Of a stretch of 64,000 nucleotides of DNA, positions 54,385 to 64,000 are shown in pieces. Position 1 is the stretch's first letter, and every line of letters starts with the position of its first letter. The DNA comes from Pegoplata infirma. Lineage: Eukaryota; Arthropoda; Insecta; Diptera; Anthomyiidae. Location of the stretch: assembly GCA_963921195.1 (NCBI GenBank), contig OY992541.1:15992012-16056011 (forward strand), given 5' to 3'. Position numbers and translations under genes: made by a program. The notes under the pieces are model-generated. The model worked only from the letters and a program-made list of their open reading frames with translations, searched no databases and was not told where the DNA came from.

Positions 54385-54790
54385 TTGATGCACATTGGGC
54401 CATTACGATACGAAATATGATTACTTTTTTATAAATTTTTTTTTGAATGCCAGCTTAATACGAAATCATATTGTCTCATTCCTGGCGTGTGTTATATAGC
54501 AATAGAGCCACACATTGGGCCTCTATAGAACAAATTCGTAAAAAAAAAAAAAATTTTTTTTTGGTTGATATTAATTTATTTCTTTTTTTTTGCGCTTATT
54601 ACCACACAACAATAAACCATACACGATCTGTCTCATACTTAAATACCGCACACTGGGCCTATATACAAAAAAAAAAACTGTCTCTTTACTCTCTGGGTTC
54701 TGATTTGCGATTTTTTTGCTATTGTGCCTACTTGCATGAAAAATTATTTTTTTGCATTGGTTCAACTACACACTGGGCCAGTATACAACA
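54385..54790 (+). repeat. leader repeats with ACACTGGGCC
   Basis: CACATTGGGCC or CACACTGGGCC followed within a few bases by TATA(G/C)AACA-like sequence occurs at about 54391, 54512, 54651 and 54771. Related GTCTCAT...TATA blocks precede each. The units are 110-140 bp apart, in the untranslated leader between LTR and gag. They may be a packaging or translation signal, or an expanded leader; no function can be read. Confidence 0.65.
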
Positions 54791-55013
54791 AGATTGGTTT
54801 AGACTGTCATCACCTAATTTGTTATATTTTTTTTATTAATACATCGAAAAGTTTGGTTGAAATTAAAATTTTTATGAATTGAACTTTAACTAAAAACGAC
54901 AATTAGCCTTTCCCAATCGGGCTCATATAGAGAAACTATATACAGTAAGGGTTTTTTCCCTCTGTTTGAATTAGCTTTTTTTTATCTTTCTTCATTCGCG
55001 TGATTTACTGAGG

Positions 55014-56579
55014 ATGGGAAAAAAAGAAAAAGATATGGAGCCACAACAAGAATATACAATATGTTCCGACGAAATTATTAGATTTGCCCAATATTTGAAA
55101 GATTTAGACCCCACCAAACTTAACAAGGAGGCATGGAATGTCGAAAAACTAGAATTGGAAACTGCGTGGGGGGAATGCAAGCAAGCCTACAAAAGCTTTT
55201 TGAAAGTACCCGACATCCCTGCAGAAAATTTTACGGCCGTAACGTCAAAACAATCTTCTGTACACAAAACCTATATACATTGTATATCCTATATTACGGA
55301 AAAGGCCAACAGCCGAACCGTGACTGTTCCTACGAAATCAGAGATTCCCAATCGTGAACACTTCGTTCATCTCCCTCCGTGTGAAATTGCTACATTTCAT
55401 GGTGATTATATAACCTGGCCCACATTTCGAGACATGTTTACTGCTCTCTACGTAAACAACAAACGACTAACCAAGGTAGAAAAATTTTGTCACTTACGCG
55501 AAAAAACAGATGGCCAAGCAAAGGAAATAATTGAGTCTGTTCCTTTCACTGATGACGGGTTTGATATTGCATGGGACAGTTTGAAAAGTCAATACGACAA
55601 CGAACGAATGTTGATATTTAATCAATTCGATATCCTTTTCAATTTGCCAAAATGCAATCAAGAATTGCCTAAGGATATCAAACGCCTCCAACGAGATATA
55701 AATAACTTTCAGTCCGTTACGAAACTTTATAAAATCGATATTTCCTCTTGGGGCCCCATATTCGCCTACCAATGCTTAACCCGCCTACCCAAATTAACAC
55801 GGGAACTTTTTGAGAAATCCGTAGACAACAAAACAAAAATGCCACAATGGGACACGTTAGATAAGTTTTTGACTGAAAGATTTCAAGTTTTAGAAAGTAT
55901 GACGGATATGGCTAGCTCTCAGGAGACCAGTGGTTCCCAACCAAGAAATAAGTATTCAAACTTTACTAAATCAATTCAGTCAAAAGCTTATCACATAAAG
56001 AGCGGGAATTATAAGTGCACCTTATGTAAAGGTGACCATAGATTGAGATCTTGCCCAGAGTTTTTGAATATGGATTTTAATGCTCGCTTAATCGAAGTAA
56101 AGAAACACAAGCATTGTATAAATTGTCTGGCCCTTGGCCACATTGCAACAGAGTGCAAAAGTCAACATTCTTGTTTAAAATGTCACCTTAGACACCACAC
56201 TTTACTCCATAAAAATAACTCTCATGAACAAACTGAAAGTCCCTTAAGTAACCCCCCGTTAAATACGGAAGCTACCACGTCACAAGCATATGCGATACAG
56301 TCCACTCTTAATACTCAAGCCATAAATAATACAGTCCAAAACTACCATACATCGGTCTCAAAAAACACAATGCTTGCAACAGCTTGGATAAATATCGTCC
56401 ACTTAGGCACTGCCTATAAAGTAAGAGCTTTGATTGACCCATGCTCTGACGATTCCTTTGTCTCAGAAAAAATTCAGAAATTATTAAAACTACCAACCAA
56501 GCCAATTTTGGCTGATATTACTGGTTTAGGTGGTGAGAACATAGCTGTTGGGGTGGATCTGTGGAGTAGTGGATATTAA
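55014..56579 (+). CDS. BEL/Pao Gag plus start of protease (truncated)
   Basis: The 521-aa frame has a helical N-terminal region, then the DUF1759-type Gag core (WPTFRDMFTALYVNNKRL..., KFCHLREKTDGQAKEII, FDIAWDSLKSQYDN, a WDTLDKFLTERF end block). Three CCHC-like zinc knuckles follow (CTLCKGDHRLRSC; CINCLALGHIATEC; CLKCHLRHHTLLH), then a retropepsin start (VRALIDPCSDDSFVSEKI). Gag forms the particle and the knuckles bind RNA. The active-site triplet is D-P-C, a variation seen in BEL/Pao. The frame stops shortly after a GLGG motif, at DLWSSGY. The rest of protease, RT, RNase H and integrase is absent on this strand, so the copy is truncated. Start: first ATG after the repeated leader. Confidence 0.9.
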   Translation: MGKKEKDMEPQQEYTICSDEIIRFAQYLKDLDPTKLNKEAWNVEKLELETAWGECKQAYKSFLKVPDIPAENFTAVTSKQSSVHKTYIHCISYITEKANSRTVTVPTKSEIPNREHFVHLPPCEIATFHGDYITWPTFRDMFTALYVNNKRLTKVEKFCHLREKTDGQAKEIIESVPFTDDGFDIAWDSLKSQYDNERMLIFNQFDILFNLPKCNQELPKDIKRLQRDINNFQSVTKLYKIDISSWGPIFAYQCLTRLPKLTRELFEKSVDNKTKMPQWDTLDKFLTERFQVLESMTDMASSQETSGSQPRNKYSNFTKSIQSKAYHIKSGNYKCTLCKGDHRLRSCPEFLNMDFNARLIEVKKHKHCINCLALGHIATECKSQHSCLKCHLRHHTLLHKNNSHEQTESPLSNPPLNTEATTSQAYAIQSTLNTQAINNTVQNYHTSVSKNTMLATAWINIVHLGTAYKVRALIDPCSDDSFVSEKIQKLLKLPTKPILADITGLGGENIAVGVDLWSSGY

Positions 56580-57169
56580 GGCTGGAGCTCTGAGCACAAA
56601 TAAAATCACGAGTTGATCTTATTACTCAAAAGAGTGTTAATAAAAAATCCCAATTCAAGTCTTCAAAAAAACAAGGAAGATCGTTTTCTAATGCTAAAAA
56701 CGGAAAGAGTATCTAAGACAATATTAAACCGACAGCAGGAATTTTAGGCCTTATTGTGAGAAAGAGACAGAAAGGTTTTTCGATAACTTTTCTGCTTCTT
56801 ACAATATTCAGCTTTTGAATATAAGGCTTTTTGGGAATTTAAGGAATTGTTTAACGGATTAATGTAAAAGAAATATTTAAAATACTTTTGACATTAACAT
56901 TACCGCCCGCCTTGCAGGATGCATGCAATGAAAATAGGAAGGGATCAATAATAGTGTCGTAGATACTTTTTCTGCAAATAAAGAGATAGGATAAATGGAA
57001 TTCAATTATGAAAGTTTAATTATACAATGGTATGAAATTCAATGGAAAACAATTCATGGAGGTACTAATAATATTTAAGCTTAAGTCTACTTAATTATGT
57101 ACAAAAAATGAGTTCAAAGTACGTTTGTATTTTGCCTTTAATATGTAGTGCTTGATAGTGGAGTTTCGA
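56580..57169. other. no gene recognised
   Basis: A moderately AT-rich stretch between the truncated plus-strand element and the minus-strand one. It probably contains degraded retroelement or LTR sequence, but I could not place it. Confidence 0.4.
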
Positions 57170-58370
57170 TGTTATTCTGAAATATAAACTCGTGTCTAAG
57201 TGGAGCAGGAACCATAAATAGTCCAGCCAAACATAGTGCTCTGTGCAGTAGGAAAACCTGTCCTCGAAATAACTCCCTCACGGATCACTTTTGGATAAAG
57301 ATCAACCCCTATAACGATATCAATTCCAGCTGATTCGTAGAAGTTGGAGTCAGCAACGTTTTTTGAAAAGAATATTTAAAAAAAAAAAAAAAAAATTTAA
57401 AAAAAAAAAAAAAAATCAATATTGCAAAAACCAAAAAAAAAAAAATAAATTTTTTTTTTACAAAAACCAAAAATAAGAAAATATATTAATTTAATTTTTA
57501 ACATAATATGAAAATTTAATATAATCATGTAAAGACTACAATATGGACCTAGTGTCTCCGGTAGTCTTTTCTAACCCTGCTGTCATTCTAGGTTGATTGA
57601 CAATTATAAGAAGAAGAAGAAGAAGAGTCAGCAAGAAACAAATCACGGAAATTCTTCTTAAAAGACTCAGGTAACGATTGAGTCGGAGTTCGAAGGGACA
57701 TACGATTATCTACGCGGAAAGTTCCCTCGATTTTTGAATTAGCGACAAAACGGGATATAAGCGTCAGTGGACAAATGGTTTCGTCTTGGAGAGTTAGTGT
57801 CGTTAAGTCATGTTTTTCAACCAGCTTTTTTGAAATTCGACTTATTGACGATCCAGAGTCCAAAAGACAGCGAGCGTGGGAAGTCATGGAGTTTATTTTG
57901 ACCAGCACGGTCGGAAGTAATATGAAGCTGTTTTGACGCAGGATAGCAGTCCATGACGCTGCCCTTGACGTAGAGGGAGCCGATGGGGAAGCATTCCGTG
58001 ATCGGATTTGTTTGGATTGAGGTTTTGCTTTAGGAGCAGGGGTAGGAGTCGGTGAGCGTGATCTTGATGGTGACAAAGCTAAGTCTGTAGAAAGTCTTGG
58101 ATGGATATGGAGCAAAGTGTGATGTAACTTCTTACAGCGCTTACAACCATGTTCGCTGAAGCAAGTTCCTTGGGAATGGTCATGTGCGAGACAGTTGGAA
58201 CAATATTTGTGTTTTCTAACGGCCCGTATCCGTTCTGTGACATTCATAGCCAAGAATTTCCTACAGACTTTGAGAGGATGGGATCGCTTACAAACTTTGC
58301 GCAAAAACGAATTATATTTGAGCGGAAGATTTGAGGAAAACTTACGAAGACTATTCTGCCAAGACGCCAG
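57170..58370 (-). pseudogene. BEL/Pao gag zinc knuckles and protease fragment
   Basis: On the minus strand the frame begins within Gag (KVCKRSHPLKVC) and contains knuckles CSNCLAHDHSQGTC and CKRCKKLHHTLLH. A Pro/Ser-rich linker follows, then a retropepsin with a canonical triplet (ARCLLDSGSSISRIS). The protease C-terminal part (ESAGIDIVIGVDLYPKVI...FGWTIYG) resumes at about 57346-57170 after a retroposon insertion at 57357-57624. This piece lies downstream of an integrase in the same orientation, which is not the canonical order. It must come from a second copy or a recombinant. Confidence 0.8.
57357..57624 (+). mobile_element. 268-bp retroposon with (GAA)n tail in the protease
   Basis: GAGTCAGCAA is duplicated at 57347-57356 and 57625-57634. 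The insert has long A-rich tracts at the left and ends in ATAAGAAGAAGAAGAAG at the right. The 10-bp duplication plus simple-repeat tail indicates a retroposon, but the family is unknown. Confidence 0.7.
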
Positions 58371-58374
58371 GAGT

Positions 58375-59929
58375 TTGGAGGAAGGTTTTCGTCTTTAATC
58401 GCTACTAAAGAGTTTTCCTTTATATTTTCCTCAGGTTTTTGCCATTTGACACGCTTGTGCATCTCCTTGAGGTACTCGTTTTTCCAACGAGTGCAAAAAC
58501 TTTGATGGAGGAGTTTCAGCCTTTGCCAACGATTAGTTACGGAAGCAGGAGATTCCTTCATAGATGGATCTATTGGAGTTAAGATCGGAGTTCCTATGAG
58601 AAAGTGGCCCGGAGTTAAAGCAGATAAGTCTGAAGGCTCTTGGGACATAGGAGAAAGTGGCCTGGAATTTAGACACGCTTCAATTCTAGCTAACAACGTA
58701 GAAAACTCCTCAAAGGTATACTTAAAACCACCTGAAACTTTGCGGAAATGGAGTTTAAAACTTTTTACCCCTGCTTCCCATAACCCTCCCATATGAGGGG
58801 CTCCAGGAGGTATAAAATGCCAAGTTATATTTTGGTGGGCGTAATTAGAAGTAACTGCTTCATGGGAAGTTTTGATAAATTCCTTAGCAAGAATTCTGGA
58901 TGCACCAACGAAAGTTGTACCATTATCGGAATGTTTTTTTTTTTTTTTTTTTTTAAAAGGCAGCGGTGGAAAGGTCAGATGTAACTTCAAGGTGTATGGC
59001 TTTAGTGGAGAAACATACAAAAACACATACGTATCCTTTCGTTATTCGACAAGCTCTACCAGAATAGCTTTTAATGTCGAATGGACCTGCAAAATCTAGA
59101 CCTGTATGGGTGAATGGACGGGTGAACTCAGCTCTTTCAGGAGGAAGTGCAGCCATAATTTGTTGTTGACACTTTTTCTTATATAAGATACAAGGCTTGC
59201 ACTTATTTATTGTGGTCTTAATCAGGTTTTTAACTTTGGGAATCCAGTATTGGCTCCTTATAACTCGGAGCATAAGCTGGTTACCACCATGGATAGTTAT
59301 ATCATGGACAAACTTGACGAAAAGTCGAGTGTACTGACAATTGTACGGAACTATAATTGGATGTTTTTCATGATAGGATACTCCAGGAGCGAATTCAAGT
59401 CTACCACATGAGCGGATTATCCCTTCAGGATCAAGAAAGGGGTTGAGGCTAAGAATCGAGCTTGACGATGAAATGGACTTCTTTAAGGACAAGGCTTGGT
59501 ACTCATTTGGATAAAAGGCCTTTTGGCTTGTGCGGATAAGAGTGTCACGAACAGCAATAACTTCAGAACTCGTAATAACAACGGAATCTTTGCTAAAGTT
59601 CGAACGATATTTTTTATGAGTTCGGAAGTAGAATCGGTAAATATAAGCCAAAACCCTTAATGCCCTTGGATAGGAAGAAAAACGATCTAAAACGTCTTCA
59701 AAGTTCTTAAAATAGACAAAATGAACTTTAATTGACTTCTTTTCCAGATCAGTTTCTGGAATTGTCATCGATTCTTGATATGAACCTTTAAAATCATGAA
59801 GAAAGTTTGGCCCATTCCACCAAAGCTCATTGTCAACAAGCTCTTGAGGAAAAACTCCACGGCTAGCCAAATCTGCAGGATTATCTTCGGAAGCAACGTG
59901 GTGCCAATGTGGAGGGTCAATGATTTCGA
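58375..59929 (-). pseudogene. BEL/Pao integrase
   Basis: The minus strand reads the end of the RNase H/connection region (NPADLASRGVFP) and the integrase zinc-binding domain (HDITIHGGNQLML...INKCKPCILYKK). The catalytic core follows with HTGLDFAGPFD (Asp), SDNGTTFVGA (Asp) and PPGAPHMGGLWEAGVKSFKLH (Glu), and then the C-terminal domain up to NSWRLGRIV. Integrase joins retrotransposon cDNA to host DNA. Between the two core aspartates about 20 codons are replaced by a poly-A/T run (58936-58954) that also shifts the frame. The 3' side runs directly into gag sequence at about 58375. Confidence 0.88.
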
Positions 59930-59932
59930 TTA

Positions 59933-62900
59933 CACTGTGCTACAAAAGACCAAAAATAATTTATGCAGGGGTTCTCATATGATAATTCGGGTTGGTTGGA
60001 GTCCATAGAGTACTGATATACTCATAGTTTTTCTGGATCACTTCGTTAAGTACGTTTTTTATTGGCAAATGTGTTGAAAAACGGAAATTCTTAAATTACA
60101 ATTTTAAAAAATTATTACTTTGTTAGTTTGCAACCGATTTTCGATTTTATGGATTTGTTTTAAAGGTATAGGTCTTACCTTTCAAACAAAACAAAAATAT
60201 TAAAAATCGATCAAGAATTGGCTGAGCTACGATCGCTTAAGTAAAAAAAAAACGTATTTTTTGAAAAATTTGTCATATTCTTTACACTCTAAGTTGAATG
60301 TGCATCATTAAACAATTTTTTTTAATTTTTTGTAAAAAAGTATAGTAAAGTAGCTTTCCAAAACACCAAAAAACATAACAATCGGTTTAAAAATGAATGA
60401 GTTATGCTAAGTTTTGTGATAGGACATTTTTAATTTTTTTCAGAAACGCTTGTAATTCAAGCATTATTCATAAATCTTGTTACTAGTAGTAATTTTATGC
60501 GCATATGCATATAAACTAGAGATGGGAACGTAATTAGATTTGTGCGTGATTCACACATGATCAGAAGTGAGCGTGATTGAAAATTAATTTTACTCACGTG
60601 GTTGTTAGTGAGTGTCAGTGTGAGTGGAATAAAAAAATGGGCGTGTCAGTTACTTCCAAATCCTATTTATAATTTTTTGGGTTTGTTTAAAAAATATCAG
60701 TGTTACTTCTTAAACAAAAAAATATTGTGAATCGGTTGAAAACTGGCTAAGGTGCGCTTGTTTAAGTAAAAAACTTTTTTGAAGAGTTATACCTGCAACA
60801 TTTTTATGACAAAAAACATTTGACATTTTTGAAACGAAATTGGTAAAATTGTGGGATCATTTAATGGAAATTTTACCTGTTTATAAATATACGTATGAGG
60901 CATTCCACACCAAATGTTCAGCGAAAAAAAAAACATGTGAACCGTAAATTGTTAAATGGGTTGTATGGATAGCCATGTGAGGCATTCCACACCAACTGTT
61001 CCACTACAGAAAAATCATAGTGGTTTCAATGGGATATCATTTGCAAAGTATTCGCTCTTAGGGTACTAATAAATAACAAAAATAAAATTTAAGTTTTTTT
61101 CAAAAAGTGGGCCTTGTAGGCGTGGTCAAATATTAAAAATATCAAACTTTTTTGCCTGAGTATTTATTCACGATCACGCACGCTAATGAAAGAAAAAAAA
61201 TATTCAAGCACGATATTTTATTTTACTCACGCTCACGTGAACATCGTGACCGTAACTTATTTTTTTCTACTCACGTGTGCGTGAATGAGCGTGAGCAAAA
61301 TAAAATATCGCGCGTGACTAAATTTTTTCTTTCATAAGCGTGCGTAATCGTTATTAAAAACTCACTCACGCTACCATCGCCTCTTAAAATATTTTGTAAG
61401 TTTTGATATTACTCATACGCACACGTTTTAAATGCCGCCATTATTGTATAAAATAAGCGTGTTGCAATTTTTGAATTTTGATTTTTCGAAAACAAGGCAA
61501 AACACATCTCTAAAAATTTCAGATCAGATAGAAAATTCTTTTTTTAAAAAAATAAAAAACAAATAAAATGTTTGATAAATGTTTTTTGATAAACAAAGTT
61601 TAAGTTTAAATTTAAAAAATTCAAAACTTCTTCTGAAAATGTTCCAATTTTCATTTCTTAGCTTTTATTGATAGCCCGCCCATTCAGCTTTTATTGATAG
61701 CCCATTTAATTGATAGCCCATTCAAAAATCTATAAACAGCTTTTGTCTTTAAGACTTTACTGTGTTTCATTTAATTTGCATAAATATTAAAGTAAAGATG
61801 CTCAGGCAAAAAAGTTAGATATTTTCAATTTTTGACCACGCCTACAAGGCCCACTTTTTGAAAAAACTTAAATTATATTTTTGTTATTTAATAGTACCCT
61901 AAGAGCGAATACTTTGAAAATGATTTCATATTGACACGACATAACTTTTTTTTTTTGCTGAACATTTGGTGTGGAATGCCTCATATATGGAGCTAAGAAA
62001 ATTACGTTTTTGGTTGTTCAATTTTTCAAAAACTGGGCTTAGGAGGCGTGGTCAAATATTGGAAAAATGGTCAAGTTTGTGTCAAGTTGCCTTGTTTAAA
62101 TATATATCAAATAAAAACGAAATGCACCAAAATCTCAAAAATTTACATTCTTGTATAGTTTTGTATCGGCTATCGATTAAAATTTTTTTGGAAAATTTTC
62201 AGAACCCGTTCTGAAATTTTCCATTTTTTAAAAAAGTCAATTTATAAAAAATCCGGCCACTTTTGTTTTTTTTTTGTAATTTTTTTTTTAAAGATTAGAT
62301 GTTTGTCTAGCAAGATTTTTTTTAAAAATTAAGAAAATCTATAAAAAAAAATTAAGAAGAAAAAAAAGTAATTTTTCTGATTTTCAAAATAAATTTTAAA
62401 AATTTAAAATAGTTTTTGAAAAAAATTCATTTCAATTTGTGTTTTTGCTAATTTATGCCAAAATATGCAATAATATGCACTTAAAAGTTCGAAATATGCA
62501 CAATATATGCATTTAAAATCAAAATATGCAAAAATATGTATTTTCACCAAAATATGCAAAATATGCGAAAACAAATCGATGCCATTTAATGCAAATCTCT
62601 TGATTCGGAAAGATAATTGGTCGATATCGTTTTTAGGCTTTCGACAAAAAACATGCATTTGCATGGAAATCTCACCCTAGTTATATAAAAAACTTTTTTA
62701 CCCGGGACCCATTGAAAAATTTTGGTACACAATTTTTTTCTCACTGAACATTTGGTGTGGAATGCCTCACATATATATACAAACAGGTAAAATTTCCATC
62801 AAATGATCCCACAATTTTAGCAATTTCGTTTTAAAAAAACATGTTTGCAAGCGCACAGCTTTTTCTGTCATAAAAATGTTGCAGGTATAACTCTTCAAAA

Positions 62901-63716
62901 AAGGTTTTTTACTTAAACAAGCGCACCTTAGCCTGTTTTTAACCTATTCTCAATATTTTTTTGTTTAAGAAGTAACACTGATATTTTTTAAACAAACCCA
63001 AAAAATTATAAATAGGATTTGGAAGTAACTGACACGCCCATTTTTTTATTCCACTCACACTGACACTCACTAACAACCATTTTCAATCACGCTCACTTCT
63101 GATCATGTGTGAATCACGCACAAATCTAATTACGTTCCCATCTCTAGTTTATATGCATATGCGCATAAAATTACTACTAGTAACAAGATTTATGAATAAT
63201 GCTTGAATTACAAGCGTTTCTGAAAAAAATTAAAAATGTCCTATCACAAAACTTAGCATAACTCATTCATTTTTTAACCGATTGTTATGTTTTTTGGTGT
63301 TTTGGAAAGCCACTTTACTATACTTTTTTATAAAAAATTCAAAAAAATTGTTTAATGATTCACTTTCAACTTAGAGTGTAAAGAATATGACAAATTTTTC
63401 AAAAAATTCGGTTTTATTTTACTTAAGCGATCGTAGCTCAGCCAATTCTTGATCGATTTTTAATATTTTTGTTTTGTTTGAAAGGTAAGACCTATACCTT
63501 AAAAACAAATCCATAAAATCGAAAATCGGTTGCAAACTAACAAAGTAATATTTTTTTAAAATTGTAATTTAAGAATTTCCGTTTTCACATTTGCCAATAA
63601 AAAACGTACTTAACGAAGTGATCCAGAAAAACTATGAGTATATCAGTACTCTATGGACTCCAACCAACCCGAATTTTTATATGAGAACCCCTGCATATTT
63701 TTGGTGTAGCACAGTG
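59933..63716. mobile_element. CACTG-ended giant foldback, copy B (3.78 kb)
   Basis: Ends CACTGTGCTACA are inverted and TTA flanks both (59930-59932, 63717-63719). Excision of the element and one TTA joins the BEL/Pao RNase H to the integrase in frame. It is nearly the same element as copy A but in the opposite orientation. It differs by small indels, for example a repeated block around 61675-61710 (TTTTATTGATAGCCC) and a missing CACGTGAGTAAAATC near 63075. Confidence 0.92.
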
Positions 63717-63719
63717 TTA

Positions 63720-64000
63720 TCTTGGAAACCCTATTTGCCACAAAGGTTAACCAAAAACAAGGAGGTTTAGCGAGCCACGAAAGAACGATAGTTGAATCAG
63801 TCCAACAGAAAATTGAGCACTTATCAACATCTAGTTTTGGTATTAGGCTGTCTATCATTTCAGCCAAAAGAACAGCTCCACAAAGCTCTAATCTCGGAAT
63901 GGAAAGAGTTTTGACAGGAGCTACCTTGGATTTGGACGAGACTAAATGGGTAAATGTGGAATCACCATTTCTTATTCGAATGTACAATGCTGCTGCGTAT
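63720..64000 (-). pseudogene. BEL/Pao RNase H fragment
   Basis: The minus strand is open to the window edge and reads YAAALYIRIRNG, SSKSKVAPVKTLSIPRLELCGAV (catalytic Glu region) and CWTDSTIVLSWL (catalytic Asp), then FVANRVSKI, where the foldback interrupts. It continues as integrase at 59929. The RT would lie beyond the right edge. Confidence 0.88.

Overview
The window is about 64 kb of very AT-rich animal DNA, most likely from a fly (Diptera). Pointers are mini-me-type retroposons with (GTCY)n microsatellite cores at 15.0-15.6 and 40.7-43.2 kb, BEL/Pao retrotransposons, a LOA/I-type LINE, and many MITEs and foldback elements. I see no intact host gene with introns; one 187-nt candidate exon lies at 3222-3408. 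Almost everything is transposable elements nested in one another, and many layers can be dated by target-site duplications (TSDs) read directly from the sequence.

Layout. 0-2.5 kb: decayed BEL/Pao element on the minus strand (gag, protease, RT), its gag split by a 270-bp MITE. 3.6-5.3 kb: a 750-bp inverted-repeat element and a Helitron-like element carrying a 62-bp LINE scrap with a 13-bp TSD. 5.3-7.5 kb: a 2.2-kb foldback. 8.8-11.3 kb: a composite foldback with two MITEs inside. 11.3-14.8 kb: an apparently intact pogo/Tigger-like transposon whose 710-aa transposase ends in a PHD finger, with nine subterminal 13-bp motif copies. 15-18 kb: mini-me copy, inverted and tandem repeats, a hAT MITE. 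18.4-28.8 kb: a decayed LINE split by an 8.2-kb hAT-type element, which holds a second hAT-type element, a 3.7-kb CACTG-ended foldback, a 159-bp satellite and a minisatellite. 28.8-34.2 kb: gene-free AT-rich DNA.

34.2-52.3 kb is the most interesting part. A Helitron-like element was hit by a foldback and by a 14.9-kb unit (36770-51692) with a 6-bp TSD and about 3.35-kb near-identical terminal inverted repeats starting AG and ending CT. Those are Polinton/Maverick hallmarks, but no polymerase, integrase or capsid gene is present. Each arm carries the same two small genes: an 84-aa protein matching the PP1-binding core of PPP1R15/GADD34 (eIF2alpha-phosphatase targeting subunit) and a 113-aa zinc-finger/acidic protein. 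The centre carries a 95-aa orphan gene and a deleted remnant of a further PPP1R15-like locus. The left arm was later split by a 4.5-kb hAT-type element that itself holds a mini-me, a foldback and a small hAT MITE. A plausible reading is a non-autonomous, virus-like element carrying a captured host regulator of stress-dependent translation.

53.6-64 kb: a BEL/Pao element on the plus strand (probable LTR, repeated leader, gag-protease), then minus-strand BEL/Pao pol/gag pieces joined in a non-canonical order (RNase H, integrase, then gag zinc knuckles and protease), interrupted by a second copy of the CACTG foldback and by a small retroposon.
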